NCBI RefSeq assembly: GCF_041261205.1
Contig: NZ_JBGCCH010000002.1
Span: 1 to 64,000 of the forward strand
Length of the DNA stretch: 64,000 bases
DNA from: Catenulispora sp. MAP5-51
GTDB taxonomy: Bacteria; Actinomycetota; Actinomycetes; Streptomycetales; Catenulisporaceae
Reading direction: 5' to 3'
Within the stretch, counting starts at the first letter, position 1. Each line of letters opens with the position of its first letter. Positions 45,079 to 53,710 of the stretch are shown here, in pieces. A program made the translations under genes and the position numbers. Under the pieces are notes generated by a model. The model ran no database searches and was not told the DNA's origin. It saw only the letters and a list, made by a program, of their open reading frames with translations.

Positions 45079-45690
45079 GTGACCTTCGGACAGCAGTTCC
45101 TCGACCAGATCGACGCCTCGGCGCAGGACTTCACGTTCCCGTTCCTGGACCACGGCTTCTACTCCGCGATCGACGTCCGCCTGCACGTCTATCGCGACGA
45201 CAAGCACTGGGCCGTGGTCTTCGAGACGGTCGGCTTCAACCCGAAGGCGCGCAGCGTCACCGACGCCCTCACCGGCTACGGCGTCCGCGCGGGCAGCCAG
45301 CTGAACCGGGTGGAGAACATCGCGGACCTGATCGACGACGACGAGAACTACGTCGGCGGCGTCCCGATCCGCGTCCGCGGCGAGGACCTGCCGGTCGACG
45401 CCGCGCCCGGCGAGTACTTCGCCGAGGCGGTGCGCGAACTGGTCCCCGAGTACCGCGACCTCCTGCTGGCCGACGAGTCCGAACTGCGCGCCCTGATCCC
45501 GCCGGACCTGCCGGAGATCCTGCGCCTGGAGGCCTGGCACCACCCCGACGTCCTGGTCGAGCGGCCGAGCCGGGAGGAGGTGTTCCAGCTCCTGGCCAAG
45601 GTGCTGGACACCGGGAACCCGCACGAGTACCGGCCGACGCGGGCACCGAACACGCATTGGTCGAACTGGCCGGAGTCGGGGAACGCTTAG
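45079..45690 (+). CDS. DUF7003-like protein
   Basis: A 203-residue soluble protein. The N-terminal FLDQIDASAQDFTFPFLDHGFYSAIDVRLHVYRDDKHWAVVFETVGF matches the DUF7003 pattern as I recall it (buried strand pairs with aromatic residues). The middle holds YVGGVPIRVRGEDLPVD. The C-terminus contains LEAWHHPDVL and ends HWSNWPESGNA. It has no recognisable catalytic motif. The last 4 nt overlap the convergent MFS gene, so the two stops are interlocked. Confidence 0.65.
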   Translation: MTFGQQFLDQIDASAQDFTFPFLDHGFYSAIDVRLHVYRDDKHWAVVFETVGFNPKARSVTDALTGYGVRAGSQLNRVENIADLIDDDENYVGGVPIRVRGEDLPVDAAPGEYFAEAVRELVPEYRDLLLADESELRALIPPDLPEILRLEAWHHPDVLVERPSREEVFQLLAKVLDTGNPHEYRPTRAPNTHWSNWPESGNA

Positions 45691-47177
45691 GCCCTGACGG
45701 GTTCGGCGGCCTCCACAAGAACGGCAGGCTTGGCGGGCTCCGCAGCCGCCGCCAGCGCCGCCCGCATCCCCTTCGCGCCGGGCAGGAAGGCCGCCGTCAC
45801 CAGCGTCACCGCGGTGCACCCCAGCGCCCACCAGAACGTGGCGCCGTAAGCGGACGCGACGCGCGCCGGTGTCTGCGCCCCGCCGGCCAGACCCCGCACC
45901 AGGATCACGGCCAGCACCGCGGTCCCGATCGAGCCGCCGACCCGGTTCAGGATGTTGAAGGTGGTCGTGGCCTGCGGGATCGACTCGCGCCGCAGTGTGC
46001 TGTAGCCGGCGGCGATCAGCGGCGCCATCACCAGGCCGAGTCCCAGTCCGCGCAGCAGCAGCGGCAGGGCCAGCGCGGCCGCCGAGGTGTGCGCGCCGAC
46101 CAGGGCGAAGGGCACGGTCGCCGCCGTCGCCACGGCGGTGCCGGTCATCACCAGCACGCGCGGTCCGGTGCGGTTGGTCAGCCGGCCGGCGGCGAAGGTC
46201 GAGACGGCCGTCCCGAGTCCCTGCGGCGCCAGCACCAGTCCGGCCCGCAGCGGTGAGAAACCGTGTGCCTGCTGGAAGTACAGCGGCAGCATGAACATCG
46301 CGCCGAACAGCGTCGCGCCCATCAGGGCCGCGTTGAGCATCGCGACCGCGAACGCCTTGTCGCCGAACAGGCGCAGGTCGACCAGCGGCCGGATCCGGGT
46401 GCGCAGGCTGTAGACCACGAACGCCGTCACCAGCGCCAGTCCGCCGAGCACCGGGCCCCACGCGGCCGGCGAGGAGAAGCCGCCGTGGTCGCCGGCCGCC
46501 GAGCAGCCGTAGACCAGCGCCGCCAGTCCCGGGGAGATCAGGGCGAAGCCGCGCACGTCGAACCGCGCGGCGGCAGCCGATCGGGCCGCCGGGACCGAGG
46601 CCGGGACCCAGAGCCGCACCAGCACGATCGCGAGCAGGCCGATCGGCACGTTGATGAAGAAGATCCAGCGCCAGCCCCACTCGGCCAGCAGCAGCCCGCC
46701 GGCCGCCGGGCCCAGCACCGGGAGCAGCGCCAGGGGAATCGACATCACGGCCATCACCCGGGCCATGTGCCGCGGTCCGACGTTGCGTCCCAGCAGTGCC
46801 TGCCCGACCGGCTGGATCAGGCCGCCGCCGAGCGCCTGCAGCACCCGGAAGGCGATCAGGCTCGGGATCGACCACGCCGCGCCGCACAGCACCGAGCCGG
46901 CCAGGAAGGCGGTCACCCCGAGCAGCCACACCCGGCGCCCGCCGAAGCGCTCCATGCTCCAGCCGGCCAGCGGCACCACCACCGACATGGTGAGCAGGTA
47001 GGCCGTGGACACCCAGGTCACGGCGGACAGCTGCGAGCCGAACCGCTCCGCCAGGGTGCGGGTCGCGACCGCGACCACGGTCGCGTCGAGCATCGCCATG
47101 GCGGCGCCCAGGACCAGGGCGATGCCGATCTTCAGGTACTCGCGGGGCAGCCGGTCGCCGGACGGCTGAGCGTTCAT
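45687..47177 (-). CDS. DHA2-family MFS drug efflux transporter
   Basis: A 496-residue, 14-helix drug:H+ antiporter. Motifs seen are LDATVVAVATRTL (motif D1 in helix 1), GWSMERFGGRRVWLLG (motif A), RVLQALGGGLIQP (motif B), and motif C in LGPAAGGLLLAEWGWRWIFFINVP. ATG 47177 has GGGGAGGAACC directly upstream; a reading from 47225 would start within the operators. Likely exports toxic organics. It is divergent from a TetR gene with three palindromes between, so repression by TetR and induction by substrate are probable. Confidence 0.92.
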   Translation of the reverse strand: MNAQPSGDRLPREYLKIGIALVLGAAMAMLDATVVAVATRTLAERFGSQLSAVTWVSTAYLLTMSVVVPLAGWSMERFGGRRVWLLGVTAFLAGSVLCGAAWSIPSLIAFRVLQALGGGLIQPVGQALLGRNVGPRHMARVMAVMSIPLALLPVLGPAAGGLLLAEWGWRWIFFINVPIGLLAIVLVRLWVPASVPAARSAAAARFDVRGFALISPGLAALVYGCSAAGDHGGFSSPAAWGPVLGGLALVTAFVVYSLRTRIRPLVDLRLFGDKAFAVAMLNAALMGATLFGAMFMLPLYFQQAHGFSPLRAGLVLAPQGLGTAVSTFAAGRLTNRTGPRVLVMTGTAVATAATVPFALVGAHTSAAALALPLLLRGLGLGLVMAPLIAAGYSTLRRESIPQATTTFNILNRVGGSIGTAVLAVILVRGLAGGAQTPARVASAYGATFWWALGCTAVTLVTAAFLPGAKGMRAALAAAAEPAKPAVLVEAAEPVRA

Positions 47178-47193
47178 GGTTCCTCCCCAGGGA

Positions 47194-47255
47194 TTGGACT
47201 CATGAGTCCAAGGAATTAGACTCATCAGTCCAAGAGATTAGACTGATGAGTCCAA
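47194..47255. promoter_or_regulatory. Three TetR operators at 22-bp spacing
   Basis: TTGGACTCATGAGTCCAA (47194-47211, perfect palindrome), TTAGACTCATCAGTCCAA (47216-47233) and TTAGACTGATGAGTCCAA (47238-47255). Starts are exactly 22 bp apart, about two helical turns. Confidence 0.88.
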
Positions 47256-47291
47256 CTCCGCAAACAGGCCGCCGACGAGGAGAATGACCGC

Positions 47292-47960
47292 ATGACCGCG
47301 ACCGCCGACGAGCCCCAGGGCAACCCGAGGAAGCGCCGAGCGATCCTGGACGCCGCCGGCACGGTGTTCCTGCGCGAGGGCTTCACCCGCGCGAGCATCG
47401 ACGCGATCGCGGCCGAGGCGAAGGTCTCGAAGCAGACCGTCTACAACCACTTCGGGGACAAAGAGCGCCTGTTCATGGCGATGACCGACGACGTGCAGGA
47501 CCGCACCGTCGCGAACGTCATGGCGCTGATGGACCGCGACTTCCCCGACGCCTCACAGCTCGCCGGCCCCGAGGACCTGCGCGCCGCCCTGCTCCAGCTG
47601 ACCGGGGCGTGGGTCCGCGTCGTCTACACCGGACCGCTGGTGGGCCTGCGCAAGCTGGTCGACGCCGAATCCGAGCACCACCCCGACCTGCAGGAGCGCT
47701 GGTTCACCAACGGCCCCGGACGCACCATGCCGCGCCTGAACAAGCTGCTGTCCGCCCTGGCCCGGGCCGGGCTGCTCGAGGTGCCCGCCGAAGTGCTGGC
47801 CGTCCCGGACCTGCTGGCGCACCAGCTGACCTCGCCGGCCGGATCGGATGTGCGCCGGATCCCGCACGGGGCCGATTCCGAGGCGGATTTCGAGGCCGAG
47901 TTCGAGCGGCGGATCGCCCAGGGCGTGGACTTCTTCCTACGGGCCTACGCGCCGCGCTGA
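47292..47960 (+). CDS. TetR-family repressor of the DHA2 pump
   Basis: A 222-residue regulator. The N-terminal HTH is clear: RRAILDAAGTVFLREGFTRASIDAIAAEAKVSKQTVYNHFGDKERLF. A ligand-binding helical domain follows, resembling the TetR_C type with RWFTNGPGRTMPRLNKLLSALARAGLLEV. It lies 36 bp from the last operator and divergent from the efflux gene, so it presumably represses both. Confidence 0.92.
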   Translation: MTATADEPQGNPRKRRAILDAAGTVFLREGFTRASIDAIAAEAKVSKQTVYNHFGDKERLFMAMTDDVQDRTVANVMALMDRDFPDASQLAGPEDLRAALLQLTGAWVRVVYTGPLVGLRKLVDAESEHHPDLQERWFTNGPGRTMPRLNKLLSALARAGLLEVPAEVLAVPDLLAHQLTSPAGSDVRRIPHGADSEADFEAEFERRIAQGVDFFLRAYAPR

Positions 47961-48009
47961 AGCGGCCCCGAGCCGGACTCCTCCGATGGCGTCGCGGCGA
48001 GGATTCCCC

Positions 48010-48393
48010 TTACGGATGCCGGCCGATCGGCACCGACACGTCCCCGCCGAGCGGGCACGTCCACAGCGGAGCCCGCTGCCCCCGGGTGGCCATCATCGGA
48101 TGCGCGTGGCTCGGCAGACACGGCGGCCACTCGATGACCCGGCCGCCGATCGAGAGGTTCCCCTGCACCAGACGCTGGGTCTGCGCGGCCAGATAGAGCG
48201 TGCGCGAAGCCGTGTCCAGCACGGACGCACCGAGGGTCAGCCGCCCCACCTTCACCCCGGACACGATCAGGACGGCGGTGGCGCCGGCCGCGGGCTCGCC
48301 CGGATTGGGGTCCTCCGCCAGCTGGCAGTCCAGACCGGCGGCACGCAGGTCATGGGCCACCGGCTCGAAGGCCTCCAGCAGGGACACGTCCAC
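48010..48393 (-). CDS. Hypothetical 127-residue protein
   Basis: A soluble protein read from GTG 48393 (VDVSLL). The N-terminal part LLEAFEPVAHDLRAAGLDCQL suggests an alpha/beta start. The C-terminal part has WPPCLPSHAHPMMATRGQRAPLWTCPLGGDVSVPIG, with Cys and His residues that could bind metal. I do not recognise the family. Codon use supports coding. Longer reading to 48552 passes through the MarR gene's end and is rejected. It is convergent with tetR. Confidence 0.5.
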   Translation of the reverse strand: MDVSLLEAFEPVAHDLRAAGLDCQLAEDPNPGEPAAGATAVLIVSGVKVGRLTLGASVLDTASRTLYLAAQTQRLVQGNLSIGGRVIEWPPCLPSHAHPMMATRGQRAPLWTCPLGGDVSVPIGRHP

Positions 48394-48493
48394 CCTGCAC
48401 AGCGTAAGCGCCGAACCAGCAAATGCACAGACCCTTTGCACGTGCAAAACAGACCCTTGCTTCCACGGCCCGCCGCCCGGGCACGATACGCGG

Positions 48494-48994
48494 TCAGTGC
48501 ACTGTTTCGGTGATGTCAGTGTCGGAATACCCCCGGGTGATCGCATCGTCACCGGACGTCTCCGGAGGCGCGTTGTAGCGGATCAAAAGCTCGGCGAACC
48601 GGCCGATCTCCTCGTCGTCCCAGCCCGCCAGCCGTTCGGCCACGGCGGCGTACCGGCTCTCGGTCACCTGCGCCAGGATCCCGGCGCCGGCCGGCGTCAG
48701 GTGCAGCATCTGCGCGCGGTGGTCCTCCGGCGCGGGCCGGCGCTCCAGGAAGCCGAGGCGCTCCAGCGCCTGCACCTGGCGGCTGACCGTCGACTTGTCC
48801 AGGCCGTAGCGCACCGCCAGGTCCTTGGCCAGACAGCCGCCGGAGTCCTCCAGGTGCGCCAGCAGCGTGTACGACACCAGCGTCAGCTCCGGGTGCAGCC
48901 GCCCGGCGAAGGCCCGCGCGCGCCGCGCGAACACCGTCATCTCGCGCTGGATGGCGTCCACCGCCTCGCGGTGACGCGTCTCACTCCCGGTCAC
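48494..48994 (-). CDS. MarR-family regulator
   Basis: A 166-residue winged-helix regulator. The HTH region is SYTLLAHLEDSGGCLAKDLAVRYGLDKSTVSRQVQALERLGFLERRPAPEDHRAQMLHLTPAG, with the wing at RRPAPEDHR, a standard MarR layout. GTG start with GGAGGGAGTGAGG upstream. Divergent from the membrane protein at 49071; two quasi-palindromes lie in the ~75-bp gap. Confidence 0.92.
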   Translation of the reverse strand: MTGSETRHREAVDAIQREMTVFARRARAFAGRLHPELTLVSYTLLAHLEDSGGCLAKDLAVRYGLDKSTVSRQVQALERLGFLERRPAPEDHRAQMLHLTPAGAGILAQVTESRYAAVAERLAGWDDEEIGRFAELLIRYNAPPETSGDDAITRGYSDTDITETVH

Positions 48995-49013
48995 GACCTC
49001 ACTCCCTCCAGAT

Positions 49014-49053
49014 AGTTGTATAGTACATCTATGGCTAGGTTGTAGTTAGCAAC
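49014..49053. promoter_or_regulatory. Candidate MarR operators
   Basis: AGTTGTATAGTACATCT (49014-49030) has TGTA/TACA half-sites. GTTGTAGTTAGCAAC (49039-49053) has GTTG/CAAC half-sites. Both sit in an AT-rich gap between the divergent genes. Confidence 0.6.
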
Positions 49054-49070
49054 CATATTCGGAGGAGCAG

Positions 49071-50108
49071 ATGGCTCAGCAGCCCACGGCGGCGATCCCC
49101 TCGGTCCGCCACGTCCTCACGCACCTGATCACCCCGCTCCTGATGTGCATCGGGATGGGGCTGGCGTACATGAGCGCGTTCATGGTCCCCCACCCGCACC
49201 ACGTGAAGGTGGCCGTGATCGGCCAGGGCCCGCAAGTGGCCGCCGTGGCGCAGGCGATCCAGAGCAAGGGCGGCGACGCGCTCCAGGTGTCGACGCTGCC
49301 GAGCACCGAGGCCGCGGTGGCGCAGCTGCACAGCCGCGATCTGGTCGGCGCGTTCGTCCCGGACCCGGCCAAGCCCCAGCTCTATATAGCCGAGGGGAAC
49401 AGCGATTCCTCGGCCACCGTCGCCACGAAGGTCTTCACCACGGTCGCCGCGGTCGAGGACAAGCCGCTGACCGTCACCGACGTCGCCCCGACCACCGCCG
49501 ACGATCCGACCAACTCAGGGCCCTTCTTCCTGATGATCGCCGTGAGCATCGGCTCCTACAGCGCGGTCGCGGCGATCGGCGCGGGCGCCGCGGGCTGGTC
49601 CCTCAAGCGCAAGACGGTCCTGGCCCTGGGCACCGCGACCGCGGTCAGCGCGATCGGCGCGGCGCTGGCCGGCCCGGTGTTCCACCTCGCGCACCACAGC
49701 CTGGCCGCGGTGTGGGGGCTGGCGTGGCTGTACTCGGCCGCGATCCTGTTGATCGGCGTGGGGCTGCACCCGTTCCTGAAGCGGTGGACGACGCTGGTGA
49801 TGATGGTCCTGTTCGTGATGCTGAACTTCACCAGCTCCGGCGGACTGTTCCAGCCCGAGTTGCAGGACGGGTTCTTCGGCGGCCTGCACGCGTTCTGGAA
49901 CGGCGCGGGCCTCGTCGAGGGCGTGCGGAGCCTGCTGTACTTCGGCGGGAGCGGCGTCGCGCGGCACGCGTGGACGTTGGTCGGCTGGCTCGGCGTGGGC
50001 GCGCTGGCGGTCGGCGCGGCGGCGATCGCCGAGCGGCGGAACCGGATGCCGGAAGTCGAGACCGAAGCCGAGGCTGAAGAAGAAATGGAAGAGCTCGTCG
50101 CGGTCTGA
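49071..50108 (+). CDS. Multi-helix membrane protein, MarR-linked (YhgE/Pip-like)
   Basis: A 345-residue protein. After one N-terminal helix (HLITPLLMCIGMGLAYMSAFMV), residues 42-150 are outside the membrane and may bind a ligand (VAVIGQGPQVAAVAQAIQSKG...). About five to six helices follow in the C-terminal half, and an acidic tail ends the protein. This topology resembles YhgE/Pip and ABC-2-type permease halves, although no ATPase is encoded nearby. GGAGGAG precedes the ATG. The divergent MarR gene suggests an inducible export or resistance function. Confidence 0.7.
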   Translation: MAQQPTAAIPSVRHVLTHLITPLLMCIGMGLAYMSAFMVPHPHHVKVAVIGQGPQVAAVAQAIQSKGGDALQVSTLPSTEAAVAQLHSRDLVGAFVPDPAKPQLYIAEGNSDSSATVATKVFTTVAAVEDKPLTVTDVAPTTADDPTNSGPFFLMIAVSIGSYSAVAAIGAGAAGWSLKRKTVLALGTATAVSAIGAALAGPVFHLAHHSLAAVWGLAWLYSAAILLIGVGLHPFLKRWTTLVMMVLFVMLNFTSSGGLFQPELQDGFFGGLHAFWNGAGLVEGVRSLLYFGGSGVARHAWTLVGWLGVGALAVGAAAIAERRNRMPEVETEAEAEEEMEELVAV

Positions 50109-50130
50109 GCTCCGCACGGGATTCATGAAG

Positions 50131-50156
50131 GCTGACCGGCCTTTTGGCCGGTCAGC
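50131..50156 (+). terminator. Terminator
   Basis: Perfect 11-bp arms GCTGACCGGCC (50131-50141)/GGCCGGTCAGC (50146-50156) with TTTT loop, 23 nt after the membrane protein's stop. Confidence 0.85.
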
Positions 50157-50254
50157 TCGCCTCGTTTGCCCACCCGTCTCCCACCGCCACCCGTTAAGGA
50201 GCCGCTCCGCGGCGCTCCGTTTAATCGATGAACGATCCGTGAGATCTTGTCGGC

Positions 50255-51733
50255 ATGGACGCGCCCGAGATCTCCATCATCCCGAAGCCCCTGCAGATTC
50301 AGGCCGGCTCCGGCCGGCTCATGTTCGATGCCTCGACCGTCGTGAACATCGCCGACGGCCACGCCGAACTCGGCGCGGAGGGCTACCACCTCACCATCGA
50401 CGACGACGGCATCACGTTCGTCGCGGGCACCGACGCCGGCCTGTTCTACGCCGAGCAGACCCTGCGGCAGCTGCTGCCGCCCGAGGCGCTGCGCAACGAC
50501 GCCAGCCGGAAGTCGCTGCCGCTCCCCTACGTCACCGTCACCGACGTCCCGCGCTTCCGCTGGCGCGGCGCGATGCTGGACGTGGCCCGCCACTTCCTGC
50601 CCAAGCGCGACGTCCTGCGCTTCCTGGACCTGATGGCGCTGCACAAGTTGAACGTCCTGCACTTCCACCTCACCGAGGACCAGGGCTGGCGCATCGAGAT
50701 CAAGCAGTACCCCAAGCTCACCGAGGTCGGCGGCTGGCGCCGGGAGACCGTGGGCGACGGCCGGCCGCACGGCGGCTTCTACACCCAGGACGACATCCGC
50801 GAGATCGTCGCCTACGCCACCGAGCGGCACATCACGATCGTCCCGGAGATCGACATCCCCGGGCACTCCACGGCCGCCATCGCCGCCTATCCCGAGCTCG
50901 GCAACCAGGACGTGCCCAGCGCGCAGGAGCCGCGCGAGGTGTGGACGAAGTTCGGGATCGCCACCTCGGTGCTGAACGTCGAGGACGCGACCGTCGAGTT
51001 CTACAAGACCGTCATGGACGAGGTCTGCGAGCTGTTCCCGGGCGAGTTCGTCTGCCTCGGCGGCGACGAGTGCCCGAAGGACGAGTGGAAGGCCAGCGCA
51101 CGGGCCCAGGCCCGCAAGGCCGAACTGGGCCTGGCCACCGAGGAGGACCTGCAGGCCTGGTTCATGCACCAGCTCAGCGAGCACGTCGCGGCCAAGGGCC
51201 GCAAGCTGCTGGGCTGGGACGAGATCCTGGAGGGCGAGCTGTTCCCGGGCACCGTGGTGTCCTCCTGGCGCGGCACCGAGGGCGCGGTCGAGGCGGCGCG
51301 GCGCGGCCACGACACCCTGACCAGCCCCTACAACTGGGTCTACTTCGACTACCGGCAGTCCGACGCCGAGGGCGAGCCGGGCGCCCCGTGGGCCGCCCCG
51401 ACGTCGCTGGAGCGCGCCTACTCCTTCGAGCCCGTCCCCGAAGACATGCCCGAGGAACTCGCCGGACACGTCATCGGCTCCGAGGCCACGCTCTGGAGCG
51501 AGTACATCCCCGACGCCCGCGTCCACGACTACCAGGCCTGGCCGCGCCTGGCGGCGTTCAGCGAGACGGTCTGGTCGGCCGCCGGCCGCGACTTCGCGGA
51601 GTTCCTGCCCCGCCTGGAGAAGCACCTGGAGCGCCTGGACGCGCTCGGAGTGGAGTACCGGCCGCTGGACGGCCCGCACCCGTGGCAGAAGCAGCCGGCG
51701 CCGCGGTGGCGGGAGGCCCCGGACACGGAGTAG
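50255..51733 (+). CDS. GH20 beta-N-acetylhexosaminidase
   Basis: A 492-residue glycoside hydrolase family 20 enzyme removing terminal GlcNAc/GalNAc. The small alpha/beta N-terminal domain (residues 1-95) precedes the TIM barrel. Key features are RWRGAMLDVARHFLP, LNVLHFHLTEDQGWRIEI, PEIDIPGHS and the catalytic pair D271-E272 in CLGGDECPKDEW. There is no signal peptide, so it acts in the cytoplasm, for example on imported chitobiose. A GlcNAc PTS lies about 7 kb away. Confidence 0.95.
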   Translation: MDAPEISIIPKPLQIQAGSGRLMFDASTVVNIADGHAELGAEGYHLTIDDDGITFVAGTDAGLFYAEQTLRQLLPPEALRNDASRKSLPLPYVTVTDVPRFRWRGAMLDVARHFLPKRDVLRFLDLMALHKLNVLHFHLTEDQGWRIEIKQYPKLTEVGGWRRETVGDGRPHGGFYTQDDIREIVAYATERHITIVPEIDIPGHSTAAIAAYPELGNQDVPSAQEPREVWTKFGIATSVLNVEDATVEFYKTVMDEVCELFPGEFVCLGGDECPKDEWKASARAQARKAELGLATEEDLQAWFMHQLSEHVAAKGRKLLGWDEILEGELFPGTVVSSWRGTEGAVEAARRGHDTLTSPYNWVYFDYRQSDAEGEPGAPWAAPTSLERAYSFEPVPEDMPEELAGHVIGSEATLWSEYIPDARVHDYQAWPRLAAFSETVWSAAGRDFAEFLPRLEKHLERLDALGVEYRPLDGPHPWQKQPAPRWREAPDTE

Positions 51734-51776
51734 GCGCTGGGTGGGCGCTTAGCGGGCGCTGAGTGGGCGCTTAGTT
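51733..51776. repeat. Four 11-bp tandem repeats after GH20 stop
   Basis: GGCGCTGGGTG, GGCGCTTAGCG, GGCGCTGAGTG and GGCGCTTAGTT are direct repeats. The first G is the last base of the GH20 TAG stop. Confidence 0.85.
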
Positions 51777-51791
51777 CGGTCAGCGAGCGAG

Positions 51792-51821
51792 CCGGCGCGG
51801 TCGGAATCCCGACCGCGCCGG
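51792..51821 (+). terminator. Terminator of the GH20 gene
   Basis: 12-bp arms CCGGCGCGGTCG (51792-51803)/CGACCGCGCCGG (51810-51821) with loop GAATCC, followed by TCTTGTTGT. Confidence 0.88.
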
Positions 51822-51939
51822 TCTTGTTGTACGCAGTCCCCCCGTGAATCCCCCGCCTTGTGGTCATCCGAACCGCCGCGATGAGCGACACTAGAAGGAT
51901 GCCCGTCGCCCGACCGAAGCGCCGCGCCCGGAGGTATGC

Positions 51940-53586
51940 GTGACCTGCCTGATCGTCCAGTCCGACAAGACCCTCCTGCTCGAGATCGACCACCCGCAGG
52001 CCGAGGAGTGCCGGCGGGACATCGCTCCGTTCGCCGAGCTGGAGCGGTCCCCGGAGCACATTCACACCTACCGCGTCACCCCGCTGGCCTTGTGGAACGC
52101 GCGCGCCGCCGGCCATGACGCCGAGCAGGTCATCGACGCTTTGCTGCGCCACAGCCGCTATCCGGTGCCGCACTCGCTGCTGGTCGACATCGCCGACACC
52201 ATGGACCGCTATGGTCGGCTGCGGCTGCTCCAGCATCCGACCCACGGCCTGGTCCTGGAGACCACCGACGTGCCGGTGCTGGAGGAGGTGGTCCGCCACA
52301 AGAAGGTGCAGCCGCTGATCGGCGCCCGCGTCGACGAGCACACCATCAAGGTGCACCCCTCCGAGCGCGGAACCCTCAAGCAGGTGCTGCTGAAGGTCGG
52401 CTGGCCCGCCGAGGACCTGGCCGGCTACGTGGACGGCGAGCAGCACGACATCGCCCTGCGCGAGGACGGCTGGAACCTGCGCCCGTACCAGAAGGAGGCC
52501 GCCGACGGCTTCCGCCACGGCGGCTCCGGGGTGATCGTCCTGCCCTGCGGCGCGGGCAAGACCATCGTCGGCGCGGCGGCCATGGCCGGCGTCGGGGCGA
52601 CGACCCTGATCCTGGTCACCAACACGGTCAGCGTGCACCAGTGGCGCAAGGAACTCCTCAAGCGCACCACCCTCACCGAGGACGAGATCGGCGAGTATTC
52701 GGGCGCCCGCAAGGAGATCCGCCCGGTCACCATCGCCACCTACCAGGTCCTCACCCGCAAGACCAAGGGCGTCTACGCCAACCTGGAACTGTTCGACGCC
52801 CGCGACTGGGGCCTGATCGTCTACGACGAGGTCCACCTGCTGCCGGCCCCGGTCTTCCGCTTCACCGCCGACATCCAGTCCCGCCGCCGCCTCGGCCTGA
52901 CCGCGACCCTGGTCCGCGAGGACGGCCTGGAGGGCGAGGTCTTCTCCCTGATCGGCCCCAAGCGCTTCGACGCTCCCTGGAAGGACATCGAGGCCCAGGG
53001 CTACATCGCGCCGGCGGACTGCGTGGAGGTGCGCGTCACCCTCACCGACCACGAGCGCCTGCGCTACGCCAGCTCCGAACCGGAGGAGAAGTACCGCCTG
53101 GCCTCGACCACGGCGACCAAGTCGAAGCTCGTCGAGTCCCTGGTGAAGAAGCACGCCGGCGAGCCGACCCTGGTCATCGGCCAGTACCTGGAGCAGCTGG
53201 ACGACCTCGGCGCGCGCCTGAACGCCCCGGTCCTGAAGGGCAGCACGCCGGTGAAGGAGCGCGAGCGCCTGTACGAGGGCTTCCGCACCGGCGAGATCCC
53301 CACCCTGGTGGTCTCGAAGGTCGCGAACTTCTCCGTAGACCTGCCCGAGGCCAGCGTCGCGATCCAGGTGTCCGGCACGTTCGGCTCGCGCCAGGAGGAG
53401 GCCCAGCGCCTGGGCCGCGTCCTGCGCCCCAAGGCCGACGGCCGAGGCGCCCGCTTCTACGCCGTGGTCTCCCGCGACACCGTGGACCAGGAGTACGCGG
53501 CGCACCGCCAGCGGTTCCTGGCCGAACAGGGCTACGCGTACCGGATCGCCGACGCGGACGACGTGTTCGCCGGCAAGGAGATCTAG
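51940..53586 (+). CDS. DNA repair helicase XPB
   Basis: A superfamily 2 3'-5' helicase of 548 residues, the bacterial relative of eukaryotic XPB/ERCC3. Walker A is PCGAGKT (202-208), motif II DEVH (296-299), motif III TAT (321-323) followed by the RED motif of XPB proteins (326-328). Motif VI is QEEAQRLGRVLRP. The N-terminal ~170 residues are the damage-recognition-like region. GTG start at 51940. Its partner protein is encoded at 36932-39259. An 18-bp tandem array starts at the last codons. Confidence 0.95.
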   Translation: MTCLIVQSDKTLLLEIDHPQAEECRRDIAPFAELERSPEHIHTYRVTPLALWNARAAGHDAEQVIDALLRHSRYPVPHSLLVDIADTMDRYGRLRLLQHPTHGLVLETTDVPVLEEVVRHKKVQPLIGARVDEHTIKVHPSERGTLKQVLLKVGWPAEDLAGYVDGEQHDIALREDGWNLRPYQKEAADGFRHGGSGVIVLPCGAGKTIVGAAAMAGVGATTLILVTNTVSVHQWRKELLKRTTLTEDEIGEYSGARKEIRPVTIATYQVLTRKTKGVYANLELFDARDWGLIVYDEVHLLPAPVFRFTADIQSRRRLGLTATLVREDGLEGEVFSLIGPKRFDAPWKDIEAQGYIAPADCVEVRVTLTDHERLRYASSEPEEKYRLASTTATKSKLVESLVKKHAGEPTLVIGQYLEQLDDLGARLNAPVLKGSTPVKERERLYEGFRTGEIPTLVVSKVANFSVDLPEASVAIQVSGTFGSRQEEAQRLGRVLRPKADGRGARFYAVVSRDTVDQEYAAHRQRFLAEQGYAYRIADADDVFAGKEI

Positions 53587-53645
53587 GTTCCCAGGAAGAT
53601 CTAGGTTCTCAGGAAGATCTGGGTTCTCAGGAAGATCTAGGTTCT
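53579..53645. repeat. 18-bp tandem array at the XPB stop
   Basis: AGATCTAGGTTC(C/T)CAGGA is repeated 3.7 times with one to two mismatches (units at 53579, 53597, 53615, 53633). The first unit covers the final Ile codon and TAG stop. The array keeps frame, so further in-frame TAG codons follow. Confidence 0.92.
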
Positions 53646-53658
53646 AGCCGTCGGCCCT

Positions 53659-53688
53659 CCGGCGGCCGTGCCCGGGCACGGCCGCCGG
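53659..53688. terminator. Perfect 30-bp palindrome, bidirectional terminator
   Basis: CCGGCGGCCGTGCCC and its exact complement form a 15-bp stem between convergent XPB and helR, with no unpaired loop bases in the DNA palindrome. Confidence 0.85.
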
Positions 53689-53710
53689 ACCCCGGCTCAT
53701 CACCGGCTCA

